DNA from: Thalassobellus citreus
GTDB lineage: Bacteria; Bacteroidota; Bacteroidia; Flavobacteriales; Flavobacteriaceae
DNA: 64,000 nt
Assembly (NCBI RefSeq): GCF_044385915.1
Contig: NZ_JBISCC010000127.1
Span: 124,001 to 188,000 of the forward strand
Direction of reading: 5' to 3'
Part shown: positions 35,487 to 43,464 of the stretch, piece by piece
Layout: each line of letters starts with the position of its first letter
Position numbering within the stretch: the first letter of the stretch is position 1
Made by a program: the position numbers and the translations under genes
Notes under the pieces: model-generated
The model's input: the letters and a program-made list of their open reading frames with translations, nothing else
What the model was told of the DNA's origin: nothing
The model's database searches: none

Positions 35487-36917
35487 TTAGATGGTTGATA
35501 ATCCTTTTCTTACCATGCTGCCCCATTTCTTTTTCTTATTAAAATAGTAATCATAATTACCTTTAATAGCAGCATATAATACAAAAGGATGAAGTATAAA
35601 AGGTTCTAAAGCACTTAATAAAACAAGTTTATATCCTGTGCCTCTTTTTTTGTATTGATGAAAAGTTAGTTCTTCAGAATAAATGGCAATAATGGAAAAA
35701 CATACTGAAAATAAATATGATAACACTAAAAATGATAAGGCATATTCCCATCTTACTTCTCCTAAGGCAATTAATATGAAAAAATAAATAAGTCCTACTG
35801 TTTCAATAATTGGAGCCATACGCTCAAAAATTAACCAATATGGGTAGCTTAATAAGCCAAATGATCCATATTTTCTGTTAAAACCAATTTTTCTATGTTT
35901 TTTTAAAGTTTCAATGGTACCCCGTGTCCATCTATTTCGTTGCGATATAAATATTTTATAACTGTCTGGAGCTTCTGTCCAACATAACGGATCTGGGATA
36001 TATGAAACTCTATATTTTTCATTTCGCTCTTCCATATAGCGACGCATTCTAACAATTATCTCCATGTCTTCACCAACAGTATGGGTGTCGTAGCCTCCAA
36101 CGGCAATGGCTATTTCTTTATCGAATATACCAAAAGCTCCTGAAATTACTAAGAGCCCATTTAGTCTGCTCCAAGCCATTCTTCCAAGAAGGAATGCTCG
36201 TAAATATTCTAAAATTTGAGATTGAACAAGTAGGTTTTTAGGTAAATTAACATCTATTAATTTTCCACCTTTTATAATACAAGAATTTGCTATTCTAATA
36301 ACACCTCCAGCAGCAATAACTTTTGTTCCTGTTTCATCAAGAAAAGGTTTTATCATTTTTTGAAGCGCATCTTCTAGTAATAAACAATCTACATCTATAC
36401 AGGCTACATATTTTGTTTTACTAATGTTCAAGCCCATGTTTAGTGCATCTGCTTTTCCGCCATTTTCTTTATCAACCACCATTAACTTTTCAAAAGCAGG
36501 GTTTTTAGATTTAAAAACTCCAGCTCTTAGTGGTTTTGTTTTAATTTTATCATTAATTAAATACTCTATTTTTTCTAAATCATAAGCTTCTATTAGTTTT
36601 TCTAAGCTGTCATCTTTACTGCCATCATTAACAATAATAACACTGTAATTAACGTAGTGATTAGATAATAATGATCTTACATTTTCTACAACATTAAGAC
36701 TTTCATTATAAGCAGGGGCAATAATAGTTATTGAAGGCGACATGGTAGAAGATAGTATGTCTTTATAATTAACAAAGCTGTTTTTTTTAAGATATTCTAT
36801 GGTTTCTTTTCCTGAAATTACTGATAAAATAATATATGATAATATGGCTGCAAATGCATACCCAAAAAAGATGAAATGCAGTAATTTTAAAATTATTTGA
36901 ACGCTACTTGTATCCAT
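35487..36917 (-). CDS. Processive-type family 2 glycosyltransferase (membrane polysaccharide synthase)
   Basis: 476 residues, membrane-embedded. One helix at about 10-33, a GT-A catalytic domain at about 60-340 and three or four helices at the C-terminus (about 360-455). The processive signature D,D,D,QxxRW is complete: Asp98 in NDGS, Asp175/Asp177 in DVDC, Glu-Asp 283-284 in GED and QRNRW at 326-330, as in cellulose, hyaluronan and poly-GlcNAc synthases. No PilZ domain, so direct c-di-GMP control through this subunit is unlikely. The sugar cannot be deduced. It sits 2 bases downstream of the HEAT-repeat gene, which suggests tight coupling. Confidence 0.9.
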   Translation of the reverse strand: MDTSSVQIILKLLHFIFFGYAFAAILSYIILSVISGKETIEYLKKNSFVNYKDILSSTMSPSITIIAPAYNESLNVVENVRSLLSNHYVNYSVIIVNDGSKDDSLEKLIEAYDLEKIEYLINDKIKTKPLRAGVFKSKNPAFEKLMVVDKENGGKADALNMGLNISKTKYVACIDVDCLLLEDALQKMIKPFLDETGTKVIAAGGVIRIANSCIIKGGKLIDVNLPKNLLVQSQILEYLRAFLLGRMAWSRLNGLLVISGAFGIFDKEIAIAVGGYDTHTVGEDMEIIVRMRRYMEERNEKYRVSYIPDPLCWTEAPDSYKIFISQRNRWTRGTIETLKKHRKIGFNRKYGSFGLLSYPYWLIFERMAPIIETVGLIYFFILIALGEVRWEYALSFLVLSYLFSVCFSIIAIYSEELTFHQYKKRGTGYKLVLLSALEPFILHPFVLYAAIKGNYDYYFNKKKKWGSMVRKGLSTI

Positions 36918-36919
36918 AA

Positions 36920-38023
36920 TTATAATGAGTCTACTAGTTTTAACATTGAAGAATCTTTTTCGTCAATAGGCATTTTGCTTAAACCCATATATTTATCAAG
37001 GTTAATTGATTTTAATATTTTGAGAGCTAAAAGCTGTATTTCAAAGTTTTTATGAAATAAGTGTTTTTCTACAAAAGGTTCGTCAGATGGAACGACTAAT
37101 TTTTCAAGCATACCAAAGAATGAAATTTGTTCTTCTAAGCTTAATTCATTAAAGTTAGCTTTAAGCATTTCTTTTGCTTCAAGACCATATAAATGGGTTA
37201 AAGTTTCTATAGCTGAAATTCTAATTTTTTTAGAGGTGTGAGATAGTAATTCTATTAATGTATCTTGAACTTCAAATTGATTATAGATTTGTGCTAATTT
37301 TAAAGAGAATAATACGACGCTATCATTTGATGATTTTAACCAAGGTTTTATATCGCAAATTTGTTGATCGTCAAAATTTTGTAAAATTTCTAGTAATTGT
37401 ATTTGTGCCCATTCCGATAAAGGTGTTGTCATTTTATTTAAAAACGAAAGACCTTCAAATTTATATAGACTTACAAGGTATAATTGCGTTTCTTTTCTAA
37501 CCTCTTTTTTTGGGTGCGTTATAAATTTTGAAACATTATTATGAACCTCATCAATTTTAAAGCGTGTTAATTCTCCAATACCTTTTGCTATAATATGCCA
37601 TTTTTTACTTTCTAAACGCTTTAGTGCATCATTTATAAGTCCTGTTTTATAATAAAATGTTTTTATTGAATCAGACATTTCTCCTGAAACTTCATTCATT
37701 AAATCATATAGAACATTTATGATTATTTTTCGTTTTGATTTGTTGTTTACTGAAACTTTAATGTTTTCAATAATTGATTCTTGTATTGAATTAATGTTTC
37801 CACTATCATCTCCTGAATACAGATATTCAATTAATGATGCTTCATATTCTTTTTTAAACTGTAAATCTTCTAACTCTTTTTTTCTTAAATATGTTCGTAC
37901 AGATTTTAAATAGATGGAGAGCAACACAATCAATAATAATAAAAAACAGCTAGTGCTCCAAGCAACTTTAATTAGTGTTGGGCTGTCTTTTAAGTAGTTA
38001 ATATATGTGTCGTATTCTAGCAT
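36920..38023 (-). CDS. Membrane-anchored HEAT-repeat protein
   Basis: 367 residues. One membrane helix at about 19-40 (VAWSTSCFLLLLIVLLSIYL), then a cytoplasmic alpha-solenoid with HEAT-like repeats: for example VSKFITHPKKEVRKETQLYLVSL in two parts (FITHPKKEVRKE, TQLYLVSL), LLSHTSKKIRISAIETL and LFHKNFEIQLLALKIL. Such solenoids serve as protein-binding platforms. Lying between a response regulator gene (5 bases upstream) and the glycosyltransferase gene (2 bases downstream), it may connect signal input to the synthase. That role is inferred. Confidence 0.8.
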   Translation of the reverse strand: MLEYDTYINYLKDSPTLIKVAWSTSCFLLLLIVLLSIYLKSVRTYLRKKELEDLQFKKEYEASLIEYLYSGDDSGNINSIQESIIENIKVSVNNKSKRKIIINVLYDLMNEVSGEMSDSIKTFYYKTGLINDALKRLESKKWHIIAKGIGELTRFKIDEVHNNVSKFITHPKKEVRKETQLYLVSLYKFEGLSFLNKMTTPLSEWAQIQLLEILQNFDDQQICDIKPWLKSSNDSVVLFSLKLAQIYNQFEVQDTLIELLSHTSKKIRISAIETLTHLYGLEAKEMLKANFNELSLEEQISFFGMLEKLVVPSDEPFVEKHLFHKNFEIQLLALKILKSINLDKYMGLSKMPIDEKDSSMLKLVDSL

Positions 38024-38028
38024 AGATT

Positions 38029-38400
38029 TTATCCTAAAAGTCGTTTTACTCGTATCATTAATTCGTTGGGACTAAATGGCTTACCCATAAAATCATTGGC
38101 GCCAAGGTTAAAAGCTTTAAGAACCATTTCTTCTTGACCAGCCGCTGAAAAAACTATTATTGGTGAGTCGATGTTTAATTTTATTCTAACATGACTAATA
38201 ACCTCTAATCCACTTATAAAAGGCATCATGATATCGGTTATAATTAAATCTGGAGTGTGTTCTTCTATTAATTCTATAGCTTCTTTGCCATCTTTTGCTA
38301 TGAATAAATTATATCCTTCTTTTTCTAATCTGAATTTTAGCAATAAGGAAAGTGTGGTGTTGTCTTCTGCTAAAACAATTTTGTTGCTATTTTCAGTCAT
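38029..38400 (-). CDS. Stand-alone response regulator receiver protein
   Basis: 123-residue CheY-like receiver domain with no output domain. The acidic pocket (AEDN, 11-14), phospho-acceptor Asp56 in ITDIMMP, Ser85 in VFSAAG and Lys107 in GKPFSP are all present, so phosphorylation should be possible. No histidine kinase gene is nearby, so the kinase is encoded elsewhere. It is the first gene of the glycosyltransferase operon and probably signals by binding a partner, the HEAT-repeat protein being the obvious candidate. Confidence 0.92.
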   Translation of the reverse strand: MTENSNKIVLAEDNTTLSLLLKFRLEKEGYNLFIAKDGKEAIELIEEHTPDLIITDIMMPFISGLEVISHVRIKLNIDSPIIVFSAAGQEEMVLKAFNLGANDFMGKPFSPNELMIRVKRLLG

Positions 38401-38567
38401 TGTATTAAGTTCATTTAGTGTTTAGGGCAAAACAATTATAATGAAACCAAAGTAGAGAGAAATTGATCTTTAGTAATCGAGTGCAATATAAAAATAAATT
38501 CGATTAAATGCAAATTAATCAGATAAAATGCGTTTAATTTAAAATAAACTTTATGTTTAGATATAAA

Positions 38568-38594
38568 AAAAGCGCACTTTATAAGTGCGCTTTT
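38568..38594 (-). terminator. Terminator after the DUF3078 gene
   Basis: AAAAGCGCACTT (38568-38579) and its exact complement (38583-38594) around a 3-base loop, with A/T runs outside. It lies 18 bases past the stop of the DUF3078 gene and upstream of the response regulator operon. Confidence 0.88.
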
Positions 38595-38612
38595 AAATAA
38601 AAAATGTTTTAC

Positions 38613-39539
38613 TTAGAATTTATAACTTAAACCAATAGTGTAATAGGTTTGTAATTTGTTATCAACATCTTCAAAAGAAGTTGCTGTTGCAGGAACTTGA
38701 GCTAATGCATAATTTAAAGCTTCTTGTTTGTTGCTTCTTAATCCAAAATCAAAACCAATACCAATCATTTTCCATAAGGTATAGCCAAATGAGTTTGTCC
38801 ATGTAAAGTTTGATAAATCGCTGCTTTTGTAGCTTTGGAATGTAGAGAAGTTTGTTTTAAAATTTATAGCGCCTATTTGTCTTGTGTAATCTGCAACAAT
38901 TTTGGCTCCTATTGAAGATTCAAAAACAGTATCATTATCGCTAAAAACAAAGTTATAGTTTAAAGGATGAATAACAACTATTAAATTTTGAATAGGCGTC
39001 CAAGTTACACCAATACCAACATCTAAATATCCAGGGTCGTTAAAGTTGTCTAGTAACGTTGTTCTGTATTCCATTAATCCAGAAGCTGCTAATGTTTTAG
39101 TTATGTTTCTTCCGTATAATGATGAAATATTAAAGACATCAGTTGTAGGGTTGAAGCTATCATCATCAGTAGCATCATCTTTTTTATCCAGTTTTACCCA
39201 ATTCAAATTAGTGTTTAATGAGTTTCTCCAGAAGAATTTTTCTTCTATTAAATTTGCATAAGCATTTAAAGTAAAGCCTATATTACCAGATACATTATTA
39301 GGTGTACCTTGTGAATACCAATTATTAAAATTAGATAAACTCCCTCCAATGGTACCAAAAGCACCTTTTCTCCATCCTGGTAGGGCATCAATTTTTGCTT
39401 GTAAAGCATTTGCTTCTGCTTGAGCAGCATCTGCTACAGCTTGTTTTTCTGCTTTTTGAGTTTCTAATTCTTCTTTAGTTTGAGCATTTATTGAAGAAAT
39501 TCCAATAAATAAGGAAAGTAATAATAGTGCTTTTTTCAT
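38613..39539 (-). CDS. DUF3078 domain-containing outer-membrane-type protein
   Basis: 308 residues with signal peptide 1-19 (SSINAQ), a short Lys/Glu/Ala-rich coiled coil at 22-52 (ETQKAEKQAVADAAQAEAN), and a beta-rich DUF3078 domain starting at PGWRKGAFGTIGGSLSNFNNW (read as PGWRKGAF and LSNFNNW). The alternating strand pattern and final YYTIGLSYKF suggest an outer-membrane barrel. Function unknown. It is 74 bases downstream of the DUF2480 gene and is the last gene before a terminator. Confidence 0.83.
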   Translation of the reverse strand: MKKALLLLSLFIGISSINAQTKEELETQKAEKQAVADAAQAEANALQAKIDALPGWRKGAFGTIGGSLSNFNNWYSQGTPNNVSGNIGFTLNAYANLIEEKFFWRNSLNTNLNWVKLDKKDDATDDDSFNPTTDVFNISSLYGRNITKTLAASGLMEYRTTLLDNFNDPGYLDVGIGVTWTPIQNLIVVIHPLNYNFVFSDNDTVFESSIGAKIVADYTRQIGAINFKTNFSTFQSYKSSDLSNFTWTNSFGYTLWKMIGIGFDFGLRSNKQEALNYALAQVPATATSFEDVDNKLQTYYTIGLSYKF

Positions 39540-39613
39540 TTTATTAATTTGATAATTTTTTTTGTAAATATAGATAGTAAGACACCGCTTTGACGGGTTA
39601 AGTCACAGTAAAA

Positions 39614-40120
39614 TTATTTGTTTTTGTAAAGCGGAACAGAAGAGCAAGCCTCACCATACATAATAGACTTAGCAACAGGTTTTAGTTTAGTTGCTAGCAT
39701 AATATAGGCATTTTGAGGTACTGGTTTTTTTGAGCAGCCTTTTATAATGATGGGTTTATCTTTAAACTCGGTAGTATCAAAATTATTTAGAACATCTTGA
39801 TAAATAGCTGTTTCTAAAGCCTCGAGGTTGCCAATAATTGTTTTTTTAGAAAACAATTCTAATTGAATACTTATAAGCATATAAGCCCAACCAGGAATTA
39901 TAGCATCAGAACTACAAGTTAATGCCACATAACAATCTTTGTATTGTGACCAATCAAATTCGGCTACTTGATTTCGAAACTCTTTTTCACGCAAAACAAA
40001 CCCTTCGTATAACCAATCTTTTATATCGAAAAGAATACGTTTACCTTCAGGATAATAATCTTCAAGGTTTAAAGTTATTAATTTGCTATTCGCTACGCGA
40101 TTTATAATCTCGTCTGGCAT
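39614..40120 (-). CDS. DUF2480 family protein
   Basis: 168-residue cytoplasmic protein of a family restricted, as far as I know, to Bacteroidetes. Recognisable features are LITLNLEDYYPEGKRILFDIKDWL (in parts LEDYYPEG and FDIKDWLYEG), ALTCSSDAIIPGWAYML and GCSKKPVPQNAYI near the C-terminus. No catalytic motif is obvious, though conserved cysteines (CSS, GCS, CSS) could bind metal. It follows the cupin gene by 16 bases and closes the second part of the suf cluster, where such genes are commonly found. Confidence 0.83.
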   Translation of the reverse strand: MPDEIINRVANSKLITLNLEDYYPEGKRILFDIKDWLYEGFVLREKEFRNQVAEFDWSQYKDCYVALTCSSDAIIPGWAYMLISIQLELFSKKTIIGNLEALETAIYQDVLNNFDTTEFKDKPIIIKGCSKKPVPQNAYIMLATKLKPVAKSIMYGEACSSVPLYKNK

Positions 40121-40136
40121 TATGTGTTTTTAAATT

Positions 40137-40472
40137 TTAAAGAAAATCTTCACGTATTGGAGCAAACCCATCAATAAGTTTAACATTTTCTGTTAAGGTT
40201 TGAATACAGTGATTAAGATTAGATTCTACTTTAAAAACATCGCCTTCATTTAAAATATATTCACGGTCTTCAATGAATAATTTAATAGAACCACTTGCAA
40301 CGTATGAAATTTGCTCATGCGGATGATTATGTGGTGGATCTGGTTGTGCCATAGGACCATTTGTAAACTCAATAACCGTAATCATTAAATCTTTTAAATG
40401 AACTACTTTTCTATTTAAAGTAGGGCTTAATGCCACAACATCTTCTTCTTGTTTTATAACTTCTTTTATCAT
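40137..40472 (-). CDS. Cupin domain protein
   Basis: 111-residue single-domain cupin. The metal-binding motif 1 appears as PPHNHPHEQISYVASGSIKLFI (in parts HNHPHEQ and VASGSIKLFI) and motif 2 as DVFKVESNLNHC, giving a three-His/one-Glu site. Substrate is unknown; members include dioxygenase-like and sugar-binding regulators. It lies 17 bases after the sufT-like gene, so belongs to the same transcript. Confidence 0.85.
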   Translation of the reverse strand: MIKEVIKQEEDVVALSPTLNRKVVHLKDLMITVIEFTNGPMAQPDPPHNHPHEQISYVASGSIKLFIEDREYILNEGDVFKVESNLNHCIQTLTENVKLIDGFAPIREDFL

Positions 40473-40489
40473 GGTATTTAGTTTTAATT

Positions 40490-40813
40490 CTAAAGCATTC
40501 CTAATTCTAACTTAGCCTCTTCACTCATAAGTTCTTGAGTCCATGGTGGGTCAAAAGTAATTTCAACTTCGGCACTTTTTACAGCGTCTAAAGATTTTAC
40601 TTTTTCTTCAACCTCTAAAGGTAAAGTTTCTGCAACAGGGCAATTAGGCGTTGTTAAAGTCATTAATATTTTTACATCGTAATCTTCGTTTACAAAAACA
40701 TCATAAATTAAACCTAATTCGTAGATGTCTACAGGTATTTCTGGGTCGTAAATAGATTTTAAAACATTTACTATTTTTTCACCTAAATCGGCAGTGTCTA
40801 TTGTGTTGCTCAT
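40490..40813 (-). CDS. sufT: SUF-associated DUF59/MIP18 family protein
   Basis: 107-residue protein of the MIP18/PaaD/SufT family, which aids maturation of iron-sulfur proteins. Signatures: LKSIYDPEIPVDIYELGLIYDV (in parts DPEIPVDIYELGL) and LMTLTTPNCPVAETLP with the conserved Cys, then EITFDPPWTQELMSEEA. It lies 75 bases downstream of sufE. The symbol is by family and context. Confidence 0.85.
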   Translation of the reverse strand: MSNTIDTADLGEKIVNVLKSIYDPEIPVDIYELGLIYDVFVNEDYDVKILMTLTTPNCPVAETLPLEVEEKVKSLDAVKSAEVEITFDPPWTQELMSEEAKLELGML

Positions 40814-40888
40814 TTTTTAATGTTTATGCGTTTATTTGTTTAGTCGTTTAGAGGTTTTATAAACAGCTAAACGTTAAACGAATTAACC

Positions 40889-41311
40889 TTATTTCAATTG
40901 TGTTTGGTATGCTATGGCATACATTTTTAATTGCTTCACCATGCTTACTAAGCCATTTGCTCTAGTTGGTGATAAATGTTCTTTTAAACCAATTTGATCA
41001 ATAAAATCGGTATTAGCGTCTATAATATCTTTTGGATGCTGATTTGAAAACGTACGTATTAAAATAGCAATAATACCTTTGGTGATTATAGCATCACTAT
41101 CTGCAGTAAATTCTATTTTATCGTTTTTCATTTCGGCATGTACCCATACTTTACTTTGGCAACCTTTTATAATGTTGCTATCGGTTTTATATTGGTCGTC
41201 AATTAAAGGTAAATCTTTCCCTAAATCAATCATATATTGGTAACGTTCTTCCCAGTCTTCAAACATTGAGAATTCGTCTATTATTTCGTTTTGAATGTCT
41301 TCAATACTCAT
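40889..41311 (-). CDS. sufE: Cysteine desulfuration protein SufE
   Basis: 140-residue sulfur acceptor that takes persulfide from SufS and passes it to SufB. The acceptor Cys51 lies in IIKGCQSKVWV, the same position as in the E. coli protein. Other family features are EFSMFEDWEERYQYMIDLGK (in parts) at the N-terminus and SPTRANGL near the end. It is separated from sufS by two unrelated genes, so it may have its own promoter. Confidence 0.93.
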   Translation of the reverse strand: MSIEDIQNEIIDEFSMFEDWEERYQYMIDLGKDLPLIDDQYKTDSNIIKGCQSKVWVHAEMKNDKIEFTADSDAIITKGIIAILIRTFSNQHPKDIIDANTDFIDQIGLKEHLSPTRANGLVSMVKQLKMYAIAYQTQLK

Positions 41312-41349
41312 ACTTAAAATTTTATGTAAAAATACAACATCAAACGTTC

Positions 41350-42156
41350 CTATTCAATGTTTTCTGAAATAGATAGAATTTCTTTAACAAGTGTTTCTAT
41401 TTCTATAGGCGGATTACCATGATCGAAAGGGGATGATTCATAAGTTACTTCTCCTTTAGTTATTTTTAAATGGGCTAATGGTGCTCCATCAAATTGAAAC
41501 TTTTTACTTGGGGCTTCAAGAGTTGAAATGGATTCAATATTTAATGTTTTAATAGTTTCTAAAAGGCTATTCCAATAAGCTTCATTGTATTCTTTTATAG
41601 TAGGTTTACCGCCTCTTTTTGAGGCTATAGAAATGTTTTTTTTATTTATAATAATGTGTTTAAAAACACCTCTAGAAGAAGCTGTGTATTCAATAATATA
41701 ACTATTTTTTGTTTGTATTGTATTAAGTGGGCTTTTTGATGCTTCGACTAAGATAACATTATCTTTTTTTAAATTTAGTTGCCCTTTTTTTATTGAAAAT
41801 ATATTGGCATCAGATAATGTCTTTAGTAGGTGTTTCTCTATGTCCATAACATTTTCGCAATACATTCTTGTAGTTATTAATTTGCTAAAAGTTATAGTGT
41901 TTGCTTTTGTTGTATAAGTTCCAGAAAAGCGATTACATCCAGCAAATCCAGATACTTTATTTGTGTTTTCCTCAAAAAAGATATTTAATTTTTCAGGGAG
42001 GTTTTTGTTAGTCCCAATTAATGAGATTGAATAGGCTCCAGATAGTACTTCAGTTTGTTTTTCTTGAGATGAGTTATTTAGCATGCTTGTTGTTTCTTTT
42101 TGGCATTTACAGGATTGAAGCATAAATAAAGCAAGTAGTATTGTTGTAAATTTCAT
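41350..42156 (-). CDS. META-domain lipoprotein
   Basis: 268 residues with lipobox LMLQSC-like (MLQSC, Cys16). Residues about 35-145 form a META/HslJ-type domain: FSGTYTT after GFAGCNRF is the typical signature, with a second Cys in TRMYCENV probably making a disulfide. The C-terminal 120 residues (EYTASSRGVFKHIII onwards) form another beta-rich unit of a kind often attached to META domains in Flavobacteria. Location is probably the outer membrane. It lies 38 bases before sufE and downstream of a terminator, between sufS and sufE without a clear link to iron-sulfur assembly. Confidence 0.82.
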   Translation of the reverse strand: MKFTTILLALFMLQSCKCQKETTSMLNNSSQEKQTEVLSGAYSISLIGTNKNLPEKLNIFFEENTNKVSGFAGCNRFSGTYTTKANTITFSKLITTRMYCENVMDIEKHLLKTLSDANIFSIKKGQLNLKKDNVILVEASKSPLNTIQTKNSYIIEYTASSRGVFKHIIINKKNISIASKRGGKPTIKEYNEAYWNSLLETIKTLNIESISTLEAPSKKFQFDGAPLAHLKITKGEVTYESSPFDHGNPPIEIETLVKEILSISENIE

Positions 42157-42184
42157 GAATTGAATATTTAAATATAATATACAA

Positions 42185-42210
42185 AAAAGACGCCAAAGTT
42201 GGCGTCTTTT
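42185..42210 (-). terminator. Terminator after the M43-type protease gene
   Basis: AAAAGACGCC (42185-42194) pairs with GGCGTCTTTT (42201-42210) around AAAGTT, with further A/T outside. It separates the protease gene from the META gene. Confidence 0.88.
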
Positions 42211-42240
42211 AAATTTTTTATAAGTGTTTTTACACGAATA

Positions 42241-43293
42241 TTATCTTGTACCACTGGCTAAAAGAGCTCGCATTCTATTGCTTTGTCCGTCTGTAAACAT
42301 ATACATACATGCATCATCTGTATAATCCATATAATTCATAGTCATATCAGCTGATTTACAGTTTACTGTAGGGTATGAAGGGCAACCATAGTTTGCTCCG
42401 TCAGAAGAAGGTGTATCTGCAACAAAATCATCTTGTCTACATCTTCCATCACCCCAAATATGTCTTAAATTTAAGTAGTGTCCAACTTCATGTGTGGCAG
42501 TTCTTCCTAAATTGTATGGAGCCGCCGAACCTCCAGGTAAACTAGAGTGTAATAAAACAACACCATCTGTACTTGGGCTTCCACCTGGGAATTGTGCATA
42601 TCCTAAAATACCACCACCAATATTACAAACCCAAATGTTTAATACAGAATCTGGATTAATAGGAGGGTATGCAGCTTTTACAGCATTATTTGTTCCCCAT
42701 TCAGGAGTGTTGTCATTATGTCTATCTGTACCAATTAAAGAAAAACTAATACCTGGATTTGAAACATCATTAATAAAAGTTGTAGCACCAGAAGGCAATT
42801 GGCTTGTGTTTTTAGAGCCAAAATCATCATTTAGAACATCTAATTGAGCTTGAATTTGTGTGTTGGTAACATCGCTAGCATTTGGAAGAACAATATGTAC
42901 GTATACAGGAATATTAATTATTCCTAAACCATCATCAATAGGTAATACGTCTACATCGGATTCTCCGCCGCCACCGCCGCCATTACCACCGCCACCGTTT
43001 GTTGGCTTTCCTTTAGCAGTAATAAATTTTCTGGTTTTATATTCTATATCATACATTTTCTTTTCTAAACCAGGATTTTCTTTAAGTTGTCTGTTAAGTA
43101 CCTCCATGGAATAACATGTTTTGTATGTTTTTTTTGAATTAGCAGATTTAGAACTTAAATCTTCACTAGAATCTGTGAAAACATAAAAATCGCTCATATC
43201 AACTGCTTGTTCTTGAACGATTTCACTTTTTTCATCATTACACGCTGTAAATAACAAGGCTACAGCAGCCATACTTAATAATAATTTTTTCAT
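42241..43293 (-). CDS. M43 (pappalysin/cytophagalysin)-type zinc metalloprotease lipoprotein
   Basis: 350-residue envelope protease. Lipobox ALLFTAC (Cys18), a glycine-rich linker at 99-110, and the metzincin zinc motif HEVGHYLNLRH (His268, Glu269, His272, His278) with the Met-turn MNYMD (Met322). Cysteines at 285, 304, 312 and 329 in GRCRQDD, GCPSY, NCKSAD and DACMYM probably form the disulfides typical of M43B. It has no T9SS domain and should be membrane-anchored through lipid. It interrupts the suf cluster between sufS and sufE, with its own terminator and a 171-base upstream gap. Confidence 0.9.
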   Translation of the reverse strand: MKKLLLSMAAVALLFTACNDEKSEIVQEQAVDMSDFYVFTDSSEDLSSKSANSKKTYKTCYSMEVLNRQLKENPGLEKKMYDIEYKTRKFITAKGKPTNGGGGNGGGGGGESDVDVLPIDDGLGIINIPVYVHIVLPNASDVTNTQIQAQLDVLNDDFGSKNTSQLPSGATTFINDVSNPGISFSLIGTDRHNDNTPEWGTNNAVKAAYPPINPDSVLNIWVCNIGGGILGYAQFPGGSPSTDGVVLLHSSLPGGSAAPYNLGRTATHEVGHYLNLRHIWGDGRCRQDDFVADTPSSDGANYGCPSYPTVNCKSADMTMNYMDYTDDACMYMFTDGQSNRMRALLASGTR

Positions 43294-43464
43294 TTGAAAT
43301 ATAAATTTGAATTAGTCAGCGTTGAAGATAATAAATTTTAACAAAAAATTGCGTTTTATGTAAAAATTTATGTTAAATACTTAAAAAAACAGAGGTATTG
43401 TTTCTGTTTATCTATATAAAATGAAATTACGAAAGAAATGTTTTAAAAGAATATAACTATAGGA

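Noticed and set aside
42960..43020. GGN-repeat tract, considered as a microsatellite or CRISPR-like repeat
   Set aside because: It encodes the glycine-rich linker (residues 99-110) of the M43-type protease; simple codon repetition explains it.
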